Made by a program: the position numbers and the translations under genes | The notes under the pieces: model-generated | Told to the model about the DNA's origin: nothing | Seen by the model: only the letters and a program-made list of their open reading frames with translations | Databases searched by the model: none | Part shown: piece by piece, positions 54,476 to 64,000 of the stretch | Layout: each line of letters opens with the position of its first letter | Position numbering within the stretch: the first letter of the stretch is position 1 | From: Calothrix parasitica NIES-267 | GTDB lineage: Bacteria > Cyanobacteriota > Cyanobacteriia > Cyanobacteriales > Nostocaceae | DNA: 64,000 nucleotides | Reading direction: 5' to 3' | Assembly: GCF_002368095.1 (NCBI RefSeq) | Contig: NZ_AP018227.1 | Location: forward strand, 5,484,901 to 5,548,900

Positions 54476-56095
54476 TCAAGAACTTGAATTTCCGGATACA
54501 GGAGCTATCGCATTTAATTTCAAATCCGGATGGTCTTGCTTTAACTGATTGGTGTTCCATTCATTGCGGAATAGTAATACAGGTCGTCCCATACTATCTT
54601 TCATAGTGGTGGTGTTAAACAAACGTCCCACTTTTTCCAAAGCTTCCCAACCTCCTTCGACCCAACGAGCTACGCTGTAAGGCAAATAATCCAAACGAGT
54701 TTCTACACCATACTCGTTTTGCAAACGGTACTGTACAACTTCAAGCTGTAACTGACCGACTGCGGCCAAAACTGGGTCGCGTTTGGATTCATCCACCGAA
54801 TACATAATTTGCACCGCTCCTTCTTCGCGCAATTCCGTTACACCTTTTTGAAATTGCTTAAATTTTGAAGGATTGGGATTTCTCAAAATAGCAAACAATT
54901 CCGGTGAAAAATAAGGAATACCCTCATATTCTAATTTTTTACCAGTGTAAATTGTATCGCCAATTGCAAAAACACCGGGATTATTTAAACCAATAACATC
55001 CCCCGGATAAGCTTCATCAATAGATTCCCGCTCTTGAGCAAACAGTTTTTGCGGACGAGACAAACGCACGTTCTTACCAGTACGAGCATGATTAACCGTC
55101 ATATCCTTTTCAAACCGACCCGTACATACGCGAATAAACGCAACTCTATCCCGATGCTTTGGGTCCATATTTGCTTGCAGCTTGAACACAAAACCCGAGA
55201 AATCTGGGTAGGTAGGGGGAACTTCACCCACACTGCTATTGTGAGAACCAGGTTTTAGAGCATATTTGAGAAAATTCTTAAGGAATAACTCTACACCGAA
55301 ATTAGTCATGGCCGACCCAAAAAATACCGGGGTCATTTTTCCTTGATGAATCAAATCCATGTCTAATTCGGGGCCAACTCCATCCAAAAGCTCTAAATCA
55401 TCTTTGAGTTGATGATAAAGGTCTTGTTCCAAAAGCTCTTCTATTTTGGCATCACCCAAATCAACTATCGTATTTGCAGCTTCCTTGCTACCGTGAGCGC
55501 TGCGTTCAAATAAATGTATTTTCCCCTCTTGACGGTCAAATACGCCTTTAAAACGGTCGCCCATACCGATAGGCCAGTTTACCGCATAAGTTTGCAAATT
55601 TAATTCTTGCTCGATTTCGTCTAGAAGTTCTAACGCTTCCCTTCCCGGACGGTCAAGTTTATTTACGAAAGTAAAAATTGGAATACCCCGCATTTTACAA
55701 ACTTCAAATAACTTTCTAGTCTGGGGTTCCAAACCTTTTGCAACGTCAATCAACATCACTGCATTATCAGCAGCGCTCAAAGTTCGATATGTATCTTCAC
55801 TAAAGTCTTGGTGCCCCGGAGTATCTAATAAATTTATTTGACAATTTTTGTACTCGAACTGCAATACCGTCGAGGTAATAGAAATACCTCTTTGCTGTTC
55901 CATTTCCATCCAGTCAGAAGTCGCTTTACGCTGTGCCCTTCTAGCTTTTACAGAACCGGCTTCATGAATTGCACCCCCGTACAAAAGTAATTTTTCTGTC
56001 AGAGTAGTTTTACCAGCATCCGGGTGAGAAATAATGGCAAAATTGCGACGACGTTCAACTTCTTCGTAAATTTCCTTCTCAAGTTCAGTTGACAT
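54476..56095 (-). CDS. prfC: Peptide chain release factor 3
   Basis: A 539-residue translational GTPase that recycles RF1/RF2 after termination. G motifs are visible: [22 protein letters not shown] (P-loop), [12 protein letters not shown] (switch I), [16 protein letters not shown] (DTPGH) and [20 protein letters not shown] (NKxD). C-terminal RF3 motifs include [17 protein letters not shown]-like [22 protein letters not shown]. Length is normal. The short Asn/Ser end is not conserved. Monocistronic. Confidence 0.96.
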   Translation of the reverse strand: MSTELEKEIYEEVERRRNFAIISHPDAGKTTLTEKLLLYGGAIHEAGSVKARRAQRKATSDWMEMEQQRGISITSTVLQFEYKNCQINLLDTPGHQDFSEDTYRTLSAADNAVMLIDVAKGLEPQTRKLFEVCKMRGIPIFTFVNKLDRPGREALELLDEIEQELNLQTYAVNWPIGMGDRFKGVFDRQEGKIHLFERSAHGSKEAANTIVDLGDAKIEELLEQDLYHQLKDDLELLDGVGPELDMDLIHQGKMTPVFFGSAMTNFGVELFLKNFLKYALKPGSHNSSVGEVPPTYPDFSGFVFKLQANMDPKHRDRVAFIRVCTGRFEKDMTVNHARTGKNVRLSRPQKLFAQERESIDEAYPGDVIGLNNPGVFAIGDTIYTGKKLEYEGIPYFSPELFAILRNPNPSKFKQFQKGVTELREEGAVQIMYSVDESKRDPVLAAVGQLQLEVVQYRLQNEYGVETRLDYLPYSVARWVEGGWEALEKVGRLFNTTTMKDSMGRPVLLFRNEWNTNQLKQDHPDLKLNAIAPVSGNSSS

Positions 56096-56236
56096 AAGGT
56101 AATTGTTTGATTGTATTCTAACTAAAATAATGGTTTTTCCGTTCGTTAGCGGAAGTCTTTTTATCTTAAGGCAACTAACTATTTAGGTAATCGGTTCGTT
56201 ATATAATTCAAAAGCTCAACTTCAGGGGAGGAGAAA

Positions 56237-56578
56237 ATGTACGACACCGACAGCAGAAAGTTTTTATCAGCACTGTCTCATGGAGCGATTTTCTTAAACT
56301 TCATAGTGCTACCAATAGCTATTCCTATAGTTATATTTTTTACCACCAAAGACCCAGTTGTTAAAGACAATGCCAAAGAAGCTCTCAATTTTTATTTAAA
56401 TGTTTGGCTTTTCGGAGTAATTATCGGAGTATCGGTTACAGCGACTTTCGGTTTACTTTCACCTCTATTAGGTTTATGGTTCTTCATCCATTGGGGGCTG
56501 ACAATTTGGGCACTGTTTAATGTTTTCGGAGATTCTGACAAACCTTTTCGCTATCCCTTCATTTTTAGAGTCATTTAG
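56237..56578 (+). CDS. DUF4870 domain membrane protein
   Basis: A 113-residue protein with about three membrane spans (ALSHGAIFLNFIVLPIAIPIVIFF region, VWLFGVIIGVSVTATFGLLSPLLGLWF, WGLTIWALFNVFG). The order SALSHGA...DPVVKDNAKEALNFYLN is the DUF4870/Tic20-like signature. Function unknown. A strong GGGGAGGAG precedes the ATG. Divergent from prfC with a 141-bp gap. Confidence 0.88.
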   Translation: MYDTDSRKFLSALSHGAIFLNFIVLPIAIPIVIFFTTKDPVVKDNAKEALNFYLNVWLFGVIIGVSVTATFGLLSPLLGLWFFIHWGLTIWALFNVFGDSDKPFRYPFIFRVI

Positions 56579-57679
56579 CATTTAACGTCCAGCATCTAAA
56601 GACTAGTTAGAAAGGTTATTTAGAAAGCTCTTCACTCACACTCCTTGCACTTCATTGTTCTCGCAAAAAATTGCTTTACCGAGCCATTTTTTTAGGTTTA
56701 AAGCCTCCGGATTTATCCGTGGATTAGCTCTATCAAAGCCCTAAATTATATTTATGGGGAATTAATTACGAATTACGTTAGCGTAGCGTGTCCCGGAGGG
56801 ACATCCACCCGAATTATACTTGCTCGCAATTCGTATTGCTGTGTTTTAATGGTAGTGTTTTTCCAACTTTGCGGCACATCTTCATAAATTAGGCAAACTT
56901 CTGAAGAAAATTTTAGGACATGGACAAAAAGCGTTAATTTATAAGGAATAAGCTAGAAAGTTTTTACGTACATTAGCGTTTAATTACGACCTATTCTTTT
57001 ACATAATTATCAACTATATAGTTATAAGGTTTTTAATCGATTTCTATTACTTGTATTTGTTGGAAAATTATCTTACTTACAAAGTAGGGAATAGGGAATA
57101 AAAAGCGGCGACTAATAGTAATGATTATCTAAGCTTGAATTAAAAATGAACTAATTTTTTTTCAAAGTTCCCTGTGTTTCTGAAGCGTTAATTATTCAAA
57201 TAGCAGTAAGCTGATGTGCTACTAATTTGTATAATGCGGTCTTCTCAGCTTGTCCGATAGAACATTAGGACATTAGCTTCTTCCATCCTGTAGTGCGACC
57301 ATCTTCGTCGCTAATAGTATACAAAGTAAATGTATGCAGAACTTAACAGCGAAAATAAATCTTGCAATCCGACAATAAGTATTACAAGTTGTTGCAATTA
57401 ATTTACAAACCTTTTTATCTATCCTTGTCAAGATTAACTAATCGAATTTATTTCCTTAGATATTTAAATAATATTTCCAGGAGTCGCTTTTTTAATCTTT
57501 TATAAGATATATATACAGCTAACGGTAAAATACAAAATTGCCCTACATCTTCTCAGAAAGTAGGGCATCGGAAAGTTAAGCGCTGTTTTCAGCTTGCCCT
57601 TTTAAGGTTAAATTTTACCCTCAGTTTGTGACGCTTTTAATTGTGTCCGTGAAAGTTTTCCCTCATTGTCTATAAAATT
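56579..57679. other. 1.1-kb gap upstream of hemB
   Basis: Contains a dispersed repeat GCGTAGCGTGTCCCGGAGGGAC (part of 56779-56803), AT-rich DNA without a credible gene, and near its end the hairpins annotated separately upstream of hemB. No tRNA or other RNA gene recognised. Confidence 0.5.
57541..57594 (+). promoter_or_regulatory. Paired hairpins in the hemB leader
   Basis: GCCCTAC (57541-57547) pairs with GTAGGGC (about 57562-57568), and AAGC / GCTT around CGCTGTTTTCA forms a second stem some 20 bp on. They lie 85-140 bp before the hemB ATG. Could be a terminator of upstream transcription or part of a regulated leader; nothing identifies a known riboswitch. Confidence 0.4.
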
Positions 57680-58657
57680 ATGTTTCCTACTCATCGTCCC
57701 CGTCGTCTACGTAGCCATAATCAATTACGTCGTATGGTACGCGAGACTGTATTAACTACAAACGATTTAATTTATCCCTTATTCGCCGTACCGGGTAAAA
57801 GTGTAGCCAACGAAGTAAAATCGATGCCGGGAGTTTTTCAACTTTCTGTTGACAAAATAGTTGAAGAAGCAAAACAAGTCTTTGATTTAGGAATTCCGGC
57901 CGTTATTTTATTTGGTATTCCTGAAGATAAAGATGTAGAAGCTACAGGTGCTTGGCACGATTGCGGTATTGTCCAACAAGCTTCCACTGCAATTAAAGAA
58001 GCAGTACCAGATTTAATTGTGATTGCTGACACTTGTTTGTGTGAGTATACCAGCCACGGTCACTGTGGTTATTTAGAAGTAGGGGATTTAAGCGGTAGAG
58101 TTTTAAACGACCCGACTTTAGATTTATTGAAAAAAACAGCAGTATCTCAAGCTAAAGCAGGTGCCGATATCATCGCTCCTTCCGGAATGATGGACGGTTT
58201 CGTCCAAGCAATTCGAGAAGGTTTGGATGAAGCTGGCTTTCAAGACACGCCGATTTTATCCTACGCTGCTAAATACTCTTCTGCTTATTACGGTCCATTC
58301 CGCGATGCAGCTGATTCATCACCACAATTTGGAGATAGAAGAACTTATCAAATGGACCCCGGAAACTCCGACGAAGCAATCAAAGAAATCGGATTAGATA
58401 TTGCTGAAGGGGCTGATATGTTGATGGTTAAGCCTGCTTTGTCATATATGGACATAATTTGGCGCGTCAAACAAGCTTGTAATTTGCCAGTTGCTGCTTA
58501 TAATGTTTCCGGCGAATATTCAATGATTAAAGCTGCTGCTCTTAATGGTTGGATTGACGAAGAGCGGGTTGTAATGGAAACTTTGACAAGTTTTAAACGT
58601 GCAGGAGCCGATTTAATTCTGACCTACCACGCTAAAGATGCAGCGCGATGGTTATGA
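57680..58657 (+). CDS. hemB: Delta-aminolevulinic acid dehydratase (porphobilinogen synthase)
   Basis: A 325-residue enzyme that condenses two 5-aminolevulinate molecules to porphobilinogen for heme, chlorophyll and bilins. Both Schiff-base lysines are visible ([13 protein letters not shown] and [12 protein letters not shown]). The metal site [16 protein letters not shown] has three Cys, as in the zinc-dependent class of E. coli. [14 protein letters not shown] is also conserved. Length is normal. An AT-rich stem-loop follows about 60 bp after the stop. Confidence 0.96.
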   Translation: MFPTHRPRRLRSHNQLRRMVRETVLTTNDLIYPLFAVPGKSVANEVKSMPGVFQLSVDKIVEEAKQVFDLGIPAVILFGIPEDKDVEATGAWHDCGIVQQASTAIKEAVPDLIVIADTCLCEYTSHGHCGYLEVGDLSGRVLNDPTLDLLKKTAVSQAKAGADIIAPSGMMDGFVQAIREGLDEAGFQDTPILSYAAKYSSAYYGPFRDAADSSPQFGDRRTYQMDPGNSDEAIKEIGLDIAEGADMLMVKPALSYMDIIWRVKQACNLPVAAYNVSGEYSMIKAAALNGWIDEERVVMETLTSFKRAGADLILTYHAKDAARWL

Positions 58658-58718
58658 TAACCAGAAAAAATCCAGAAAATAACCAAAAGATTAATTAGCA
58701 TTAATTTCGTTACGAAAA

Positions 58719-58775
58719 ATATCTCGATGTAAAATTTTGCGTCGAGATATTAACATTTATTAAAATTTTTTTAGT
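58719..58775 (+). terminator. Terminator candidate after hemB
   Basis: AATATCTCGA (58719-58728) and TCGAGATATT (58742-58751) form a 10-bp stem with a 13-nt loop, followed by T/A-rich DNA with a TTTTTTT run. The stem is AT-rich and so only moderately strong. The rest of 58658-59092 shows no gene. Confidence 0.5.
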
Positions 58776-59092
58776 AATTGATTAAAACATTATTGAGTAT
58801 CTACGAACTATTGATATGACGTATTTTTATTTTTATGGAAATATTTGTCACTGCTGGCCGATAAATTAGCAGTTATTAGCATCATTGGCTAAAAAACATC
58901 TACCTTTTTATATAAATTGAATATAAGCAATATTTTTTAAGATAGTAAGAGATTGCACGATAGCTAGATTGCCATAGGGGTATACGATATCCTATACAAT
59001 AATATAGTTAACAAATAATTTTCGGTTGGCATTTTTACGTCAATTGATTTAATAAATCCAATTAATGAGTTTTGAAAAGGGAGCATTGAGAT

Positions 59093-59440
59093 ATGGATAT
59101 GCAAGTCCTGAGAGAACGGGCGGGACTCAGCCGTGCAGAGGTTGCCTTCAGGCTTGCAATCAGTGAAACGAGCGTTCGCAACTGGGAAGCTGGGCGAACG
59201 GAACCGACCATGACACCGAAAAAATACTGGGATGCCTTGCGCCTATTCAAATGCACGCCAGAGGAGTTGGCCGAAGCTAGTGAGAAATCAATTAACCAAA
59301 GGCATAAACGTAAACCAGGAAGACCGAGAAGGTTTCCAGAGCCGCAGCTTTCCGGACAAGATAAGAGAGCAAACGAGTCTGCTACAAGCGTAACTCAATT
59401 CAATTCTGTAGAAGATTCAACAGTTTCTTCTAATCGTTAG
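59093..59440 (+). CDS. XRE-type helix-turn-helix protein
   Basis: A 115-residue protein. Residues 4-60 are a Cro/C1-type HTH: LRERAGLSRAEVAFRLAISETSVRNWEAGRTEPTM, then LRLFKCTPEELAEASEKS. The C-terminal half is basic and Pro/Arg-rich (RKPGRPRRFPEPQ, an AT-hook-like GRPRR), likely unstructured or DNA-contacting. Broadly conserved regulator type in cyanobacteria as far as I recall; targets unknown. Start at 59093 follows GGGAG; Met3 is an alternative. Confidence 0.82.
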   Translation: MDMQVLRERAGLSRAEVAFRLAISETSVRNWEAGRTEPTMTPKKYWDALRLFKCTPEELAEASEKSINQRHKRKPGRPRRFPEPQLSGQDKRANESATSVTQFNSVEDSTVSSNR

Positions 59441-59957
59441 ATTTTGCTTTTTGAGCATTAGAAATTAGTGGTTTTACGAAAAAAATTTGTTATTTTTTGA
59501 AAATTATTTGTGAAACAAATAATGCAGAAAGACGGCAAAACAGTTTTGGTTGCAGTTATCGTAGTTTTGTAATATCTAATTATTTCCAGCACTGTAATTC
59601 TATTGAAGAATTTAATCGCTGGATTTTTTTATGCCTATTGTATGATGTGCTACTAATATTTAAATTTTGAAGCATGCAATCAGTAGTATTTATTCTTGAA
59701 GGAAGCGAATAAAACTGATATATCTCTCCCAGCAAGGTATAGAGTTAATACTGGCTTAAAAGCAAATTGTCATCTCCATAATCAAGAAACAATATATAAT
59801 TCAATACGGTGCAGTGCTTTTTTGTTTCACTGCTGTATCTTATTGACAAGGTTCGGCATTCTTGTACAACTCGCGCTATTTTTACTGTATTTTTTACGGA
59901 CACGCGATAAGATTCATTAAACAATTTCATTCAACAATATTTGTAAATTTTGAACTA
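59441..59957. other. Intergenic upstream of pdhB
   Basis: 517 bp, AT-rich. It contains the pdhB promoter. Open frames that run into pdhB from upstream lack conserved residues. No repeat or RNA gene seen. Confidence 0.45.
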
Positions 59958-60941
59958 ATGGCAGAAACACTATTTTTTAATGCTTTGCGGGAAGCCACTG
60001 ATGAAGAAATGGCGCGAGATAAAACCGTGATGGTACTTGGTGAGGATGTAGGACATTACGGTGGTTCCTACAAAGTTACTAAAGACTTGTACAAAAAATA
60101 TGGTGAGTTAAGAGTTTTAGATACACCTATCGCTGAAAATAGTTTTACCGGATTAGCAGTAGGTGCTGCAATGACCGGCTTAAGACCGATAATCGAAGGC
60201 ATGAATATGGGCTTTTTGCTATTAGCCTTCAACCAAATATCTAATAATGCCGGGATGTTACGCTACACTTCAGGGGGTAACTTCAAAATACCTTTAGTAA
60301 TTCGCGGTCCAGGTGGAGTCGGAAGACAGCTAGGTGCAGAACATTCCCAGCGTTTGGAAGCTTATTTCCAAGCAGTTCCAGGATTAAAAATTGTGGCTTG
60401 TTCCACACCTTATAATGCCAAAGGTTTATTAAAATCAGCGATTCGCGACGATAATCCGGTATTGTTCTTTGAACACGTATTGCTTTATAACTTAAAAGAA
60501 GATTTACCTGAAGAAGAATATCTTTTGCCATTAGATAAAGCAGAAGTTGTACGCAGCGGAAAAGACGTTACAATTCTGACTTACTCGCGAATGCGCCATC
60601 ACGTAATGCAAGCCGTCAAGACATTAGAAAAATCAGGTTTTGACCCAGAAGTTATTGATTTAATTTCTTTAAAACCTTTAGATTTTGATACCATCGGCGA
60701 ATCCATACGCAAAACCCACCGAGTAATTATTGTAGAAGAATGCATGAGAACTGGTGGTGTAGCAGCAGAAATTATCGCTTCAATCAACGACCGCTTGTTT
60801 GATGAATTAGATGCTCCAGTATTGCGGCTTTCTTCCCAAGATATTCCCACACCTTATAACGGTAATTTAGAAAGATTGACCATCGTTCAACCAGAGCAAA
60901 TCGTCGAAGCAGTAGAAAAAATGGTTGCTGCGAAAGTTTAA
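59958..60941 (+). CDS. pdhB: Pyruvate dehydrogenase E1 component, beta subunit
   Basis: A 327-residue thiamin-diphosphate-dependent subunit that, with the alpha subunit (not in this window), decarboxylates pyruvate for acetyl-CoA synthesis. Conserved elements are [17 protein letters not shown]-like [58 protein letters not shown] and [14 protein letters not shown]-like [18 protein letters not shown] start at the ATG at 59958 because the upstream in-frame extension is not conserved. secD and secF follow on the same strand. Confidence 0.95.
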   Translation: MAETLFFNALREATDEEMARDKTVMVLGEDVGHYGGSYKVTKDLYKKYGELRVLDTPIAENSFTGLAVGAAMTGLRPIIEGMNMGFLLLAFNQISNNAGMLRYTSGGNFKIPLVIRGPGGVGRQLGAEHSQRLEAYFQAVPGLKIVACSTPYNAKGLLKSAIRDDNPVLFFEHVLLYNLKEDLPEEEYLLPLDKAEVVRSGKDVTILTYSRMRHHVMQAVKTLEKSGFDPEVIDLISLKPLDFDTIGESIRKTHRVIIVEECMRTGGVAAEIIASINDRLFDELDAPVLRLSSQDIPTPYNGNLERLTIVQPEQIVEAVEKMVAAKV

Positions 60942-60944
60942 AAG

Positions 60945-61110
60945 TTAAAGGTCAAAGGTTAAGAGTTAGGAGTTAGGAGTTAGGGATTGGTAATTGGGAA
61001 TTAATTATTCTCCCCCTCTCCCCATCTCCCCATCTCCCCCTCTCCCCATCTCCCCATCTCCCCCTCTCCCCATCTCTCCCTCTCCCCCTCTCACCATTCC
61101 CAATTCCCAA
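60945..61110. repeat. STRR block with pyrimidine-rich array
   Basis: GTTAGGA heptamers (60963-60985) followed by about 85 bp of CTCCCCCT/CTCCCCAT units (61010-61095), strongly strand-asymmetric (C and T on plus). It lies between pdhB and secD. Confidence 0.8.
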
Positions 61111-61184
61111 ATTATTAATAACTGTTCGGTCATAACTTATAAAGAAGCGTTATTATAGCGTTTGTCGCGCTTTTTGGGGTTGGT

Positions 61185-62606
61185 ATGCAAAAACAGCGAT
61201 TGTTTTTAGCTTTGATTTTTGTTTTAGTCATTGCCGCAGTGACGGTAATTTCGACTATTCCGGTGCCTTTAGGGCTAGATTTGCGGGGAGGTTCGCAATT
61301 AACTATTCAGGTTAAGACAACTCCCGAAATTAAACAGATAGGTGAACGGGAATTAGAAGCGGTACAAACAGTTCTGGGTAATCGAGTTAACGGACTGGGT
61401 GTTTCCGAACCTGTAATTCAAACTGCTGGAAACGATAAAATTTTGGTTCAGCTACCTGGTGTTGAAAATCCAGAACAAGCCGAACGGGTTTTGGGTGGTA
61501 CGGCACAATTAGAGTTTAAGACTCAAAAGCCGAATACAGAACCTCAACTTTTTGCTTTACGAAACAGTCGCGCACAGCTTAGAGCAGAACAAGCAGATTT
61601 GCTTGGTGCTGAAGAGAGAGATGAAGCTGCAATTGAAAAAAATACACAAGCACTAAAGAATAATCAAGAAGGAATTTCTGAATTATTTGATAGTTGGGAA
61701 CCAAAGCTAACAGGTAAATATTTAAATAATGCTAGCCCTTATAGTCCCCAACAAGGTCGTGGTGGTTGGGCTGTAGGACTTCAGTTCAATCAAGAAGGTG
61801 GTAAATTGTTCGCCGATTTAACTAAAAATCTGGCAGGTACGGGACGCAGTATTGGTATTTTTCTTGATAATGAATTAGTTAGCGCTGCTTCTGTATCGGT
61901 TCAATACGCTAATACCGGAATTGCTGGTGGAAATGCTGAAATTTCAGGTAATTTCTCTGCCGAGGATGCTCAAGGTCTATCAGTGCAGTTGCGCGGTGGT
62001 TCGCTACCAGTACCGATAGAAATTGTGGAAAATCGTACAGTTGGTGCCACATTGGGATTAGATAGCATCAAACGCAGTATTTATGCTGCTGTTGGTGGTT
62101 TGATTTTAGTATTAATATTTATGGTGGTTTATTACAGACTACCGGGGGTTATTGCTAATATTGCACTGATAATTTATGCCCTTTTAACCTGGGCTTGTTT
62201 CGCTTTGCTTGGGGTAACTTTAACTTTACCTGGTATTGCCGGTTTTATTCTTAGTATTGGGATGGCAGTTGATGCTAACGTACTAATTTTTGAGCGCACC
62301 CGAGAAGAATTACGAGCGGGTAAATCTTTATATCGCTCTGTTGAATCTGGTTTTTACCGAGCATGGTCTAGTATTTTAGATAGTAATGTCACTACACTGA
62401 TTGCCTGTGCAGCACTGTTTACTTTCGGGTTTGGCTTAGTCAAAGGCTTTGCCGTAACTTTAGCTGTAGGGGTAGCAGTTAGTATGTTTACCGCAGTAAC
62501 TTGTAGCCGCACGTTAATGTTTTTAGCAATCAGAATTGATTCAATACGCAAGCCAGAACTGTTCTGTCCCAATCTGCCAACTTCAAATAAAGCAGAGGTT
62601 GCGTAA
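61185..62606 (+). CDS. secD: Protein translocase subunit SecD
   Basis: A 473-residue inner/thylakoid membrane protein that helps pull translocating proteins through SecYEG using the proton gradient. An N-terminal span (about 7-26) is followed by the D1 motif [16 protein letters not shown], a large periplasmic/lumenal domain and five C-terminal spans including the D5/D6 motif region [24 protein letters not shown]. Shorter than the E. coli protein, as usual outside Gammaproteobacteria. The stop overlaps the secF start by one base (TAATG). Confidence 0.95.
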   Translation: MQKQRLFLALIFVLVIAAVTVISTIPVPLGLDLRGGSQLTIQVKTTPEIKQIGERELEAVQTVLGNRVNGLGVSEPVIQTAGNDKILVQLPGVENPEQAERVLGGTAQLEFKTQKPNTEPQLFALRNSRAQLRAEQADLLGAEERDEAAIEKNTQALKNNQEGISELFDSWEPKLTGKYLNNASPYSPQQGRGGWAVGLQFNQEGGKLFADLTKNLAGTGRSIGIFLDNELVSAASVSVQYANTGIAGGNAEISGNFSAEDAQGLSVQLRGGSLPVPIEIVENRTVGATLGLDSIKRSIYAAVGGLILVLIFMVVYYRLPGVIANIALIIYALLTWACFALLGVTLTLPGIAGFILSIGMAVDANVLIFERTREELRAGKSLYRSVESGFYRAWSSILDSNVTTLIACAALFTFGFGLVKGFAVTLAVGVAVSMFTAVTCSRTLMFLAIRIDSIRKPELFCPNLPTSNKAEVA

Positions 62607-63583
62607 TGAAAATTAGTGTTAATAAATCGCGAACTCTTTGGTGGAGTGTTTCTGGTGCTATTATCTTAGCTGGCATCATCTCAATGCTGTTATCTTGGCA
62701 GCAGATTGGCGCACCGCTTCGTCCTAGTTTGGACTTTATTGGTGGTACCCGATTGCAGTTTGAACGAGACTGTACGCTACCAGATAACTGCGATGAACCA
62801 GTTAATATCGATGCAGTTCGAGAAGTTGTAGCAGCCCAAGAATTAGCTGATAGCAGCATCCAGTTAATTGAAGATAGAGAAACTGGTGAAAACAACGGGG
62901 TATTGATTCGCTCAAAAACTTTAGATGTTGAACAACGTACCCAGTTAGAAACAGCTTTAAGCGAGAAAATTGGTACATTTGACTCGCAAAAAAGGCAGAT
63001 TGATACAGTCGGGCCTACTTTAGGAAGACAATTATTTAATACTGGAATCACTTCCTTGATAGTGGCTTTTACTGGTATTATCATTTACCTTTCGATTCGA
63101 TTTCAAAGGGACTACGCAGTATTTGCCATTGTTGCAACTTTCCACGATATCTTGATGACAACGGGGATTTTCTCGATATTTGGATTACTGTTTGGTTTGG
63201 AAGTAGATAGTTTATTTATTGTTGCTTTACTTACCATTACAGGTTTCTCGGTTAACGATACCGTAGTTATTTACGACCGCATCCGTGAAACTCTCAAAGC
63301 AAATCCGAATCGTCCCATAGTTGAAGTTGTAGACGATGCGGTAAATCAAACTTTAGCTCGTTCGATTAATACCACGCTGACAACTTTACTGTCTTTGATT
63401 GCTATCTTTTTATTTGGTGGTGAAACCTTAAAGAATTTTGCTTTAGCACTGATTCTGGGCTTTCTTGCAGGAGCATATTCCAGTATCTTTATTGCCAGCA
63501 CCCTTCTAACATGGTGGCGCGAACGAAGACAAAAATCAAACCCTCCTCCTGATAACAGCGAACAGTTATCAGTTAACAGTTAG
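62606..63583 (+). CDS. secF: Protein translocase subunit SecF
   Basis: A 325-residue partner of SecD. The N-terminal span is followed by [16 protein letters not shown] (the D1-like motif), then five C-terminal spans with [18 protein letters not shown], the SecF counterpart of the SecD charged motif, and [21 protein letters not shown]. Translationally coupled to secD. The last residues (NSEQLSVNS) arise from AACAGTT repeats. Confidence 0.95.
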   Translation: MKISVNKSRTLWWSVSGAIILAGIISMLLSWQQIGAPLRPSLDFIGGTRLQFERDCTLPDNCDEPVNIDAVREVVAAQELADSSIQLIEDRETGENNGVLIRSKTLDVEQRTQLETALSEKIGTFDSQKRQIDTVGPTLGRQLFNTGITSLIVAFTGIIIYLSIRFQRDYAVFAIVATFHDILMTTGIFSIFGLLFGLEVDSLFIVALLTITGFSVNDTVVIYDRIRETLKANPNRPIVEVVDDAVNQTLARSINTTLTTLLSLIAIFLFGGETLKNFALALILGFLAGAYSSIFIASTLLTWWRERRQKSNPPPDNSEQLSVNS

Positions 63584-63745
63584 CAGTTATTCGCGAACAG
63601 CGAACAGTTAACAGTTATCAATAAAGATAATTAGGTAAGAAATTTTTAATTCACAACTCCTAACTCCTAACTCCTAACTCCTAATTCCTAACTCCTAATT
63701 CCTAATTCCTAACTCCTAACTCCTAACTCCTAACTCCTAACTCCT
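63584..63745. repeat. STRR arrays AACAGTT and AACTCCT
   Basis: AACAGTT/CGAACAG units at 63560-63620 and about thirteen AACTCCT/AATTCCT heptamers at 63654-63744. The array ends only about 11 bp before the next start codon, where the ribosome site would lie. Confidence 0.85.
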
Positions 63746-63755
63746 CTCCTTGTTT

Positions 63756-64000
63756 ATGGCTCAAGTAGAAAAACCATCGTCTGACTCATCTTTTATTCAG
63801 CAGGTGCAAAGACTCCATGAATTGACGGTTTATGGTCGGTGGTTGCTAGTTACATTTTTATGGCTAACTTTAGCACCTTTATGCTTGTGGAACTTACGTA
63901 CAGATATTGGATTTTTGCTGGAGTATTTTACTTGGGCTTCGGTAAGATATGGATTGTTTTTCAACCCTTTTGCTACTCTGGGTCTGGGTTTATGTGTCGG
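63756..64000 (+). CDS. Membrane protein, partial (cut by window end)
   Basis: The first 81 codons of an open frame, MAQVEKPSSDSSFIQQVQRL onward. A soluble start of ~25 residues is followed by a hydrophobic span (WLLVTFLWLTLAPLCLW) and the start of a second (FFNPFATLGLGLCV). It is on the same strand as secF. I do not recognise the family; it continues beyond the window. Confidence 0.65.
   Translation, partial: MAQVEKPSSDSSFIQQVQRLHELTVYGRWLLVTFLWLTLAPLCLWNLRTDIGFLLEYFTWASVRYGLFFNPFATLGLGLCV

Noticed and set aside
57541-57594. hemB leader hairpins considered as a known riboswitch
   Set aside because: They do not contain the conserved boxes of cobalamin, SAM, TPP or glycine riboswitches that I can recognise.

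Overview
The window is chromosomal DNA from a filamentous cyanobacterium, most likely of the Nostocales. The evidence is petL (cytochrome b6f), glycerate 3-kinase, a cyanobacterial RRM protein, HIP1 octamers (GCGATCGC at about 835, 31107, 44024 and 54098) and many heptanucleotide tandem repeats (STRRs such as ATTGGTA, GTTAGGA, ATTACGA) in the gaps. The DNA is AT-rich and gene density is moderate. Many gaps hold palindromic, MITE-like elements. The exact genus cannot be fixed from this sequence.

Layout. 0.1-8.5 kb: petL, bioB, an IS1634-type insertion sequence with perfect terminal repeats and target duplication, a GNAT acetyltransferase, a small exported protein, selO and glycerate kinase. 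8.8-12.3 kb: a polysaccharide-deacetylase/allantoinase-like gene, an AllA-like gene (a possible purine/ureide catabolic pair) and a carotenoid-desaturase-like flavoprotein. 12.4-17.4 kb: a hypothetical gene, a DUF72 gene, a ribbon-helix-helix protein embedded in repeats, and a large secreted lipase-like RTX protein. 18.5-31.5 kb: a long minus-strand run in which a complete partner-switching set (SpoIIE-type phosphatase, anti-sigma kinase, two STAS antagonists) lies beside genes of carbohydrate and stress metabolism: glgX, an AGE-type epimerase, a neutral invertase, peroxiredoxin-like, DJ-1/PfpI, AhpD-like and NTF2-like proteins and a tyrosinase. 31.8-37.3 kb: a gene of unknown function paired with a nitrile-hydratase-leader-like (NHLP) peptide gene, an amidohydrolase remnant, a small monooxygenase and three regulators (AraC, histidine kinase, LysR).

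39-48 kb is the most distinctive region. It contains a PQQ (pyrroloquinoline quinone) system: a periplasmic lipoprotein PQQ-dependent sugar dehydrogenase followed by pqqA, B, C, D and E, all on the plus strand. PqqA has the canonical Glu-x3-Tyr crosslink motif but carries a long N-terminal extension. The block is bracketed by two decayed copies of a filamentous-haemagglutinin-like gene and, further out, by a 32-bp direct repeat. One copy of that repeat has truncated an NB-ARC/STAND gene. This looks like an inserted accessory segment. PqqB-E would convert PqqA to PQQ, which the exported dehydrogenase would use to oxidise sugars outside the cytoplasmic membrane.

48-64 kb returns to mostly core genes: a GT4 glycosyltransferase, an RRM protein, an M48-like membrane protein that has lost its zinc ligands, prfC, a DUF4870 protein, hemB, an XRE regulator, pdhB, secD and secF, and the start of a membrane protein cut by the window end.

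All calls come from reading sequence and translations by eye. No database search, codon statistics or folding computation was run.
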